64,000 bases of DNA. It comes from G032773895 sp965248935 (GTDB lineage Bacteria > Pseudomonadota > Gammaproteobacteria > Pseudomonadales > Cellvibrionaceae). The stretch's first letter is position 1, and each line of letters starts with the position of its first letter. Location of the stretch: assembly GCA_965248935.1 (NCBI GenBank), contig OZ252214.1, positions 992,001-1,056,000 on the forward strand. Reading direction: 5' to 3'. A program made the position numbers and the translations under genes. Positions 6,685-16,100 of this stretch are shown one piece after another. The notes under the pieces are model-generated. The model did not search any database. It had not been told where the DNA came from and worked only from the letters and a program-made list of their open reading frames with translations.

Positions 6685-7104
6685 TCAATAGATTTGACCC
6701 CTATTCCTATGATTTTCAAAAATATCCAACAACCATCGACCAAAAATTAGTTCTTCATCAAATGAATCATATGTTGGGTCAAATTTCCGAGCAAAAAAAT
6801 CAAATAAAGTTAAATCGAAAAAAACATAACTTTGATGGTCAATTTTTATTGATAATTCAGCAAAAAAACCATAATTTTTAAAAGATATATCATCTATTTC
6901 CCGAATTGAAAATTCTCTTTCTAAAAAACAGGCAAACCATAACCCATTTTTTTTATAGACAATCAGTACCTCTCCAAAGAAGAACCTTTTAAAAAAGCCG
7001 TCTGTTAATCCTTGAAATTTGTTTTCATGTTTTAGATTTTTGCCAAAATTCCATGAAAAAATTTTATTCTGACTATTCCATTTTTGTAAAAAGTAGGTTC
7101 CCAT
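6685..7104 (-). CDS. Putative immunity protein for the YD-repeat protein tip
   Basis: A protein of 139 residues from the ATG at 7104, which follows GGAG by nine bases and lies just after the stop of the giant Rhs gene; a GTG at 7143 would add 13 residues and overlap that gene. It is rich in Phe, Asp, Glu and Lys (FFFGEVLIVYKK, DLTLFDFFARKF) and its DNA is very AT-rich, unlike the GC-rich body of the Rhs gene. It matches no family I recognise. A small AT-rich gene directly after an Rhs C-terminal tip is the classic place for the cognate immunity gene, so the call rests on position. Confidence 0.6.
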   Translation of the reverse strand: MGTYFLQKWNSQNKIFSWNFGKNLKHENKFQGLTDGFFKRFFFGEVLIVYKKNGLWFACFLEREFSIREIDDISFKNYGFFAELSIKIDHQSYVFFDLTLFDFFARKFDPTYDSFDEELIFGRWLLDIFENHRNRGQIY

Positions 7105-7105
7105 T

Positions 7106-10100
7106 TTATAATGCTCCGCCAACCATTCTATTGATTTTATCACTACTTTTTAGCGCACTATCAATAATATCTTCATAAGTTTTTCCTCTCCTCAAATACC
7201 AAGAAATATCCGGTCCAATTGGGTGGCGGTAATGTTTTATATTCCTAAGCTCTAAGATTTTCTTAACCACTTTCCCCGCTACACCTTCTGCTTCCATCAT
7301 AGCTCTAGTTTCAATTTTAATAGAGTTACGCATAACAACTAAAGATTCAGCTATTTGCTGAGCTGTACGCCCCTGAGTTCTCCAAATCGAAATTTGATGA
7401 GGCATTTCATTTGCTAAAAACGACATATACCTTTGTCGTATTGCTCGGTTAGCAGGGCCAAAAGTGTACCTTATTAATTTATAACCAGAAGCAGCTACTC
7501 CTGTACCCATAAACCCTAAAGCAATATCTAATGCACCATCAGCATAACGTCCCTCATATATTGCTACGCCGCCACTACCAATGGAATAACCTGAAAGACC
7601 GGCACTAACTACAGCTAAAGTAGAGCTAATGTTAACTGAAGACATCACCTGCCCCATCGTAAAATTCCCACTGGGGTCAATGCCATTCACCGGGTCCGCA
7701 TTGGCATACAAATACTTATGCAAGGTTACAGGGTCGTAATTATTCCCCATCCAGGTATCTTGCTGCGTAAAACGCCCAATCCCTTGATCGTAATATCTTG
7801 CCCTTAAGTAATACTGATTTAGTGAGTTATCAAACTGCTCCCCCGTATAGAGGTAGCTATTTTCCGTACTGCCCGTTTGATGGAGCAAAGTCCCAAAGGC
7901 TTCATAATCGTAGGTGTCTGTCAAAGAACCCAGGTCATCGCTAAGAGACCTGGTGCTGCCTAAACCATCGTAATGGTACCAGCTTTCAACCCCATTTCTA
8001 TCCTGACTGATCAGGTCATCGCCATAAGTATATCGAACCCCAGCAGTGCCCTCTGGGATCTCTTCAAGTACCTGTGCGTAAGCGCGGTTACTGTCTACTA
8101 CAAAAGTTGTTGTGGTGCCATTTTCCGTTTTGCGCTCCCGAATCCCTTCTACATTGTAGCTGTATTCACTCACCATTCCGGCATTGTCCACGCGGATCAG
8201 TTTGTTTTTGCTGTTCCAGGTATAGGTTTTCACGTTGCCATCTAAGGTTTCGGTGAGGGTATTGCCGTTATGGTCATATACGTAGTGAGTGCCGCCTGTT
8301 TGCTCTAGACGATCATTATCATCATAGGTGTAGGCGGTGCTTACGCCGTTAACGGTCTCAAAGGTGCGATTGCCGACGGCATCGTATTGATACTCAGCCA
8401 CATAGTCATCATTGACGGCGTCGGTAATCGATTCCGACGTTAATCGGTAAAGTGCATCGTAGCTGTATTCGGTGCTACGTCCACTCAGTTCGTCTATTTG
8501 TGTACGACGACCTGTGGGGTGGAGGGTGTAGTGGTAGCTTTGAAGAAGTGTGTCTGTCCCATCGAGGGTTTCTTTGAGGGTGAGTCGGTTAAGGGCATCG
8601 TAGTGATATACCTCACGGTTACCATTGGGGTAGCGGATATGGCTGCGATTGCCGACAGCGTCGTAGGCGTAGGTGGTGGTTTGAGTATTATGGTCCGTTA
8701 CGCTTTCTAAACGGTTCAATGTATCGTAGGTGTATGTTGTTGTTTCTGTGCTTCCATCGGCAGCGATGGTACTGATTTGGGTACGGTTGCCTGCTGCATC
8801 GTAGGTGTACTCCAGGCGTGTGCCATTGGCCTGTTCTTCTACGCGCAATCGATCTTGGGCGTCGTATTGGTAGCGGGTTATACGTGTGCTGCCTGATATA
8901 TCTGTTTGCATACTTTCAATACGGTTACCTATTGGGTTGTAGGTGAAGCGTTCACTGCTGCCGTCGGCAAAACGGCGCTCTATTAATTGGTTGGCTTCGT
9001 TGTAGGTATGGGTGGTGGTATCGCCATTAAAGTCGGTGTGCTGGGTCAGGTTGCCGAGTGGGTCGTAGGCGGTGGTTTCACGTTGCCCAAGTGGCAGTGT
9101 GCGGGCGGTGGTGCGGCCCATATTGTCGTATTCCCAGCGGGTGGTATGGCCTTCGGCATCGGTTTGGCTGGTTTTGTTGCCTATTTCATCGTAAAGAAAG
9201 TGTGTTTCTTGACCAAGGGTGTCGATCACAGCGGTGAGGCGCCCGAGGGGGTCGTATTGGTAGTGGGTGGCGAGGTCGGCTTGGTCGGTCTGTTGGGTGC
9301 GTCGGCCAAGGGGGTCGAGTTGGTCGGTGGTGGTGGTGCCGTCGGGGTAGAGGGTGGCGATTTTTTGGTCGAGGGCGGTGTAGTGGTATTGGGTGCGGTG
9401 GCCGTTGGGGTCGGTTTGGGCGATCAGGTTGCCTACGGGGTCGTATTCACGGTGGTATGTATTGCCTTGGGGGTCGCGTGTATGGGTGCGGCGGCCAAGG
9501 GGGTCGGTTTGGTATTCGGTGCGCTGGCCGTTGGGGTCGATGTGGGCGGTGATGCGTCCGGCGGGGTCGTATTCGGTGCCGGTGGTGGTGCCGTCAGGGT
9601 GGCGGGTTTCTATGCGACGGTTGGCGGCGTCGTAGGTGTATTCGGTGGTGCGCCCGGCTTGGTCGGTTTCGGTGAGGAGGTTGCCTTGGGGGTCGTAGGT
9701 TTTTTCTGTGGTGGTGCCGTCGGGGTGGCGGGTGGATATTTCATGGCCACGGGTGTCGTAGGTGTATTCGGTGCGCTGCCCTTGGGGGTTGATGTGGGCG
9801 CGGGGTGTGCCGAGGGCGGTGTATTCGGTGCGGGTGGTGGTGCCGTCGGGGTGGGTGGTGGCGATGATGCGGTTGTTGGGGTCGTATTCGAAGGCGGTGG
9901 TGAGGGCGATAGGGGTGCCGTCGGGGCCGGTTCGGTGGGTGGTTTCGGTGGTTTTACGACCGCTGTTGTCGTAGGTGTAGGTGGTGCGTTGGCCGTTGGC
10001 TGCGTCTGTGTAGCTGGGCAGGTGCGCAAAGGGGCCGATGCATCGGGGTTGGGTGGTGGTGGTGTGGCCGAGGGCGTCGGTATAGCCGAGGCTGGCGCCG

Positions 10101-13100
10101 GTGCTACAGCTTCCTATGCCGGTGTCCCAGTGTAGGTCGGTGGTATGGCCGAGGGCGTCGGTGATGTTTTCGAGTTTTAGGCTGTGTGGGTTGTATTCGC
10201 TTTGGGTGGTGCGGCCTAGGGGGTCGGTGAGGCTGAGCAGGTTGCCTGTGTGGCTGTAGGTGGTGCGGGTGGTATGGCCTAGGGGGTCGGTTTCGGTGAG
10301 GGGGTTGCCTCGGTTGTCGTAGACCCAGGTGGTGGTGTGGCCAAGGGGGTTGGTTTCGGTGAGGGTGTGGCCGAGGGTGTTGTAGGTGCGGGTGGTGGTA
10401 TGGCCGAGGGCGTTGGTTTCGGCGAGGATGTCGCCACGGCTGTTGTAGACGTAGACGGTTTGGTTGCCGTTGCGGTCACGGATGATTTCGGTATTGCCGT
10501 CGAGGTCGTGTTGGTATTCGATGCGGTGGCCGTCGGCGTCGATGACGGCGGTGAGGCGTCCGTTGTTGTTGTATTCCATGCGTGTGGCGCGCACTCCACG
10601 GGGGTCGATGATGTCTTGGAGGTAGTGTGGGGCGCGTGCGAGGTAGTGGTGTTGGGTGGTATCGCCGCCGAGGTCGGTGACGTTGTTGAGGTCGCCGCTG
10701 AGGGTGTAGGTGTAGTGTAGGCGGCGACCGTCGGGGAGGATAAGGGCGGTGATGTGGTGGGCGGCGTCGCGCTGGAAGGTGATGGCGTAGCCTTGGCTGT
10801 GGTGGATGCCGTTGTCGGTGAAGGTGATGTGGTCTCCGCCGGGTTCTTGAATTTTGTGTACGCCAAAGTCTTGGTCGAGGTGGTAGATGAGCCCTTCTTT
10901 GGTGGTGAGGCGGTAGTGGTCTGGGTCGACGGGGGCTTCGGGGTCGAGGGCGCTGAGGTCGACGAGGTGGCCGTTGTATAGGCGCAGTATGCCGAGGTCG
11001 GTTTGTTCGAGTGTGGAGTAGGTGCCGGGCATGGGGTCAAAGGCGAGTTGGACGTCGGTGGTGGGCACGAGGGTGGTGCAGTTGGGTTCGGCGCGCACGC
11101 GGAATTTTTCTAGGCTGCCGTCGGGCAGGCGGACGCTGACGATGGGGTTGCCGCTGGGTTCGACGCAGTATTCGCCGAAGTAGCCGGTGCGGTGGTAGTT
11201 GAGTGACCAGGCGAAGCCGAGGGTATGGCTTTCTTGTACGCGCACGTTTTGGTAGTCGAGGCTCCAGCCGTGTCCGAAGTCGAGGTCTTCGAGGCGCTGG
11301 CGGGTGTCGTAGGTGCGGGTGACGCGGATGGGGATGCCGGCGAGGTCGATGTTGAGGTCTTCGAATGTGAGTGAGAAGTGGCCTATTTTCATGTCGCCGT
11401 CGATGAGGATGTTGGTGACTTCGGTGGTGCGTTGGCCGTTGATGTCGACGGCTTCAACGGCGATGTGGTAGATGCCGTTGTGGAGGAGTGTGGGGTCAAT
11501 GTTGCCGAGTAGGCCGTGGCTGATTTCGTGGGAGCTGCGGGCGATTTCGGTGAAGTTTTGTTGTCCTTTGGGGCCGATTAGGAGGCGGTAGTAGGCGAGG
11601 TTGTCGTCTTGTACGGTGCCGATGATGTCGGTGGCATCGGTGATGATGGTTTCAAATTCGGGTGCGTGTATTGTGACGAGGGGGGCGAGGGTGTCGTCGG
11701 GGTCACGCACGCTGTAGGTGGCGGTTTCGGTGAGGGTCTCATGGCCGTCGGTGACGGTGGCTTCAAGGGTGTGCAGGCCGATGGTGTCGGCGATCAGGTC
11801 GATTTGGTCAAAGCGGTTGAGGGCGATGGCTTGGCCGTTGAGGGTGACGGTGGTATTGAGGGGGCCTTGTCCGCCGTCGCTAAAGATGCTGACGGTGATG
11901 GTGTCGCCAATGTTGGCGATGTCGGGTGTGGCGAGGATAAAGGCGGAGAGCGGTTGGGGCTGCTCGAGTACGGCGATGGTATAGCTTTGCAGGCTGCGGC
12001 TGTGGCCGTCGCTGGCGTAGAGTGTGAGGTCGTGTATGCCTATTTGGTTGTGTGTGGGGGTCCAGTCTACGCGGCCCTCTGGGGTGACGGTGAGGCCGCT
12101 TGGGGTGGTGATGGCGCCGTAGGTAAGTGGGTCGTTGTCGGCGTCGGTGGCGTGCAGTTGATAGCGGTAGTGGTGGTCTACGGCGGCGGTGGTGAGGGGC
12201 TCGCTGGTGATCTGGGGGTAGCGGTTGTCGGGGTTGTGCATAACGGCTTGCAGGCTGAAGCGCTGGTGGGTGGATGCGCGACCATCGGTTACGTCAAGGT
12301 TGATGGTGTGGGTGCCTTGTTGGGCGGCGCTGGGGGTCCAGCGCAGTTCACCGAGGTGGTTGAGGGTCATGCCGGTTGGGGCGTCGGTGAGGCGGTAGTT
12401 TAGGGGGTCGCCGTCGGGGTCGAGGGCGAGGATGTCGTAGTGGTATGCCTGGTCGATAAAGGCGGGGTTGCCGGGTATGCTGAGTATTTCTGGTGGCGTA
12501 TTGGGCAGCGGCTCGGGGTGGACGGTAATGCTGAAGGTTTGGGTGGAGGCGGCGCCGCGTTGGTCTTCTGCCCGCAGGGTGATGTTGTGGGTGTTGTTTT
12601 CCTGGATGGGGGCGGGGGTCCAGGCGAGGCTGTGGTTATCGAGGACCATGCCATTGGGGCCGTCGATTAGGCTGAGGCTAAAGGGGTCGCCGTCTTGGTC
12701 TTCTGCGTATATGGGGTAGTGGTAGGTTTGGTTGACGGTGGCAGATTGACCGGGTGTGCTGGTGATAATGGGCGGGTGGTTGGCGTGTTCGTTGACGGGC
12801 AGGGTGAGCCGTTGGCTGGCGATGCCGCCGCGGTCGTCGCTGACCTGGATGTCGAGGATGATTTGCTGGCCGATAAGGTCGGCGCTGGCAAGCCAGGTGA
12901 GCAGGCCGGTTTCGCTTAGGGTCATGTCGCTGATCGCGGGGGTTACGCGGTAGCTTAGGGGGTCAAAGTCGGCGTCGGTGGCGATGATTTGGTAGTGAAA
13001 AAGTCGACCGGCGTAGACGACGCCGGAGGGAATGCTGGTAATGATGGGGGCCCGGTTGCTGGCTAGGCTGCCGTTTTGGACGTCGATCAGGAAGTATTGT

Positions 13101-16100
13101 TGGGCGGCGGCGCCGTGCTGGTCTACGACGGTGATTTCAAGGCTTTTTACGCCTAGGTCTTGTTCGCGGGGTGTCCAGCGGATGTCTCCGGTATTTTGGT
13201 CGAGGCTGACGCCGGGTTGGCTGCGACTGAGGGCGAAGAGGAGGTCGTCGCCGTCTGGGTCGCTGGCGATAACGGTGTAGTGGTATTCGTCACCTATGTT
13301 GGCGCGGGTGGGCGCTTCGGAGGTGATGACGGGGGGCCGGTTGTCGGGCGGCGAGACGGTGAGTATGTGTGGCTGTTGGGTTTCTTCGCCGGCGATGTCG
13401 CGCACGTGAATGCTGAAGGTGTGGGTGCCTTCGGTGAGGTTGGTGCCGCGGATAAGGCCGCTGTAGGGGTGGACGCTGAGGTTGGCCGGGGCGTTGTCGA
13501 GGCGGTACCAGAAGCTTTCGCCTATGTCGGGGTCGCGGGTATCGATTTGGAAGCGGTAGTCGCTTCCAACTGTGGCTTGGCTGGTGGCGGCGGAGATGAT
13601 TTCCGGCGGGTTGTTGTCGTTGGCGATGGTGACGGCAAAGCGCTGTGAGTCGAAGAGGTTAGCGGGGTCGTAGGCGAAGAGGTCGAAGAGTATGGCACGG
13701 GTGCTGTTGTTGTCGGTATGGCATTCTTCGAGGCTGTCGGGCACGCTGAGTTCGACGCGCAGGCCGTATTCAATGTGTTGTGTGTCGGTGAGTGTGAGGC
13801 GGATGTGGGTTTCTTCTCCGGCGTCGAGGGTGTTAAGGGTGTGGCTGCCCAGTGGTTGGTCGTCGAGCCAAAAGTGGTCGTGTATAAAGTGGACGGTGAT
13901 GGGGCCTGTTGCGGGGGCAAGGCCCCGGTTTTTCACGTACACGCTTAGGCTGTGGGTGTCTTGGTCGTAGGTGATGCCGTAGGCGGTGAGGTCGGCTATG
14001 CCCAGTGCTGGACGGTCGGCAAAGGTATTGAGGCGGTAGCTGTTGTGGCTGAGCCAACTGGGTTGTTCAAATTGCGGAATGCTGCCGTCGTCGTGGATGT
14101 TGTTGATGTGGTAGCTGTGTTGGTTCCAGAGGGCGCGTGTGGGGGCCCAGTTGTCGTGGGCGTCTTCGAGGACGCGAATGCCGGTGGTGCCTGGGTGGGC
14201 CTGGTTGTTATAGGCGTAGTTGTTTGCGATAAGGACGATTTCGGCGTGCTGGTCGTTGTCGAGGTCGACGACGAGGGGGTATTCGTAGAGGGTGCCGGAG
14301 CTGTTTTCCAGTTCGTAGCGGACGCTGCCGGTTCTGCCGTCGTAGATACGGAAGTGGTGTTCGTCGGCATAGAGTATGTCTGCGCTGCCGTCACCGTTAA
14401 AGTCAAAGGCGGTGGAGCCGGTTTGGGCGGAGCTTCTGTCTCGGGTGGGGGATTGCCATTTTAGGCTGCCGTCGTGTTCGTAGACGGTATAGTAATTGGC
14501 TCCGGCAATGCCGATTTCGGCGTGGCCGTCGCCATCGAGGTCGGCCAGGGTGAGGGGGCCACCACCGCCGCCAGGTACGGCGACGGGGCCCCATTTGATT
14601 TGGCCGTCGTGTTCGAGGGCGACGATGCCATCGCTGCCGGCGTAGGCGACGATTTCAGGGTGGGGGTCTTGGTCAAGGTTGCCTACCGCCGCCTGTTTAT
14701 AGGTTCCGGCGTGCCACAGGAGGCTGCCGTCGTGTTGGTAGGCGGAGCCGTTGTTAAATATTTCCAGGTCGCCGTCTGCATCGAGGTCGAGGACGAGGGG
14801 CTGGGGGTCTTCGCTGTTCCCCAGGTGCCAGAGTGGTTGCCCTTCGGCGTTGTAGACGGTATTGGCGACGACTATTTCGACGCTGCCGTCGTTGTCTAGG
14901 TCGGCGAGGCTGGGTTCGCCGTATTGTTCAACGGGGATTTCCCATTTGAGTGTGCCGTCGTGTTCGTAGGCGAGTAGGGTTTTTGCGCCGTGAAGGTGGC
15001 CGCCACCGACGATAATTTCAATCAGGCCGTCGTGGTCGATATCGCCCACGGCGGGGCCGTGTACGGCGTTGGCCCAGCGGTCGGCCTGGGGCCAGATTTC
15101 GTGGCCATCGGCGCCGCTAATGGCGCGCAGTAAACTGGGGTTGTCATATTGGCTTCCGCTAAATGCGCTAAAAATAATATCGGGTGTATCGTCGGTATTG
15201 ATGACCCCATCGCCATTGTCGTCGTTAAGCTGCGCCACCACGGGAAGGGACATGACTTGGTCGTAGTCGCTGCGGTAGTCCGACCCTGCCCAGTGCCATT
15301 TTATCACCGGGTCCAGTGGGGCATTCTGTTGGCTGGGCTCGGCGACACAGTAGGGGTTGTTGTCGGTATGCCCCTCGACGTATTCGGCTTCGGCCAACCA
15401 GCGGCTTAAGCCGGTATGCGGGTCGACGGTAAGGGTGGCCGGCCCGGTTTCAAAGGTATAGGTTAAGGCGTCGCCGGGGTTGGGGTCGAGGGCATCTATA
15501 TTGTATAGGTAGCCATGGCGTTCACTGCCACGCACCACGGGCGCGGTGGTAATGCTCGGGGGCAGGTTGGCATTCACAACGAGGCTAAAGGTCTGTTGCG
15601 TGGTGAACCCACGCAGGTCTTCGACTTCGACGATCACGTCGTAGGTGCCGGGGAGTAAGGTGCCTGGTGCGGCGCGCATAATGCCGGTGCGCGAGTCGAT
15701 CAGTAAGCCTTGCGGCCCCTGAAGCAGGGCAAAGTTTTGTGCGTCGCCACTGTCTGGGTCGTCGCTGGTAACTTGGTATTCAAATGCCTGGCCACTGTCA
15801 AATTCGCTGGGCGCTTCGCTGGTAATTTGCGGGCGTTGGTTGACGTCATCGATATTAAGGGTATAAACCTGCGTATCAAATAACCTACCCGGGTCGGTGG
15901 CACGCACGCGCACTAAGGCCGCTTGCGTCTGGTTGTTATTGATTTCGCACTCTTCCACCGAGGGGGCAACGGTTAAGGTGACATGGATCGTTTCGGTCAG
16001 GCGGCTGTCGGCCACGGTGAGGCTTGGCGTCACGGTCTGGCCATTGCCTATACGCTCTAAACGCACGCTGCCCAATAAGGTGCCGCTCTCGGGGGCACCA

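Noticed and set aside
8987..10135. Long plus-strand frame rich in Gly and Val
   Set aside because: It is the shadow of the G-rich complement of the YD-repeat gene. It has no domain and low complexity, and the opposite frame encodes clear YD repeats.
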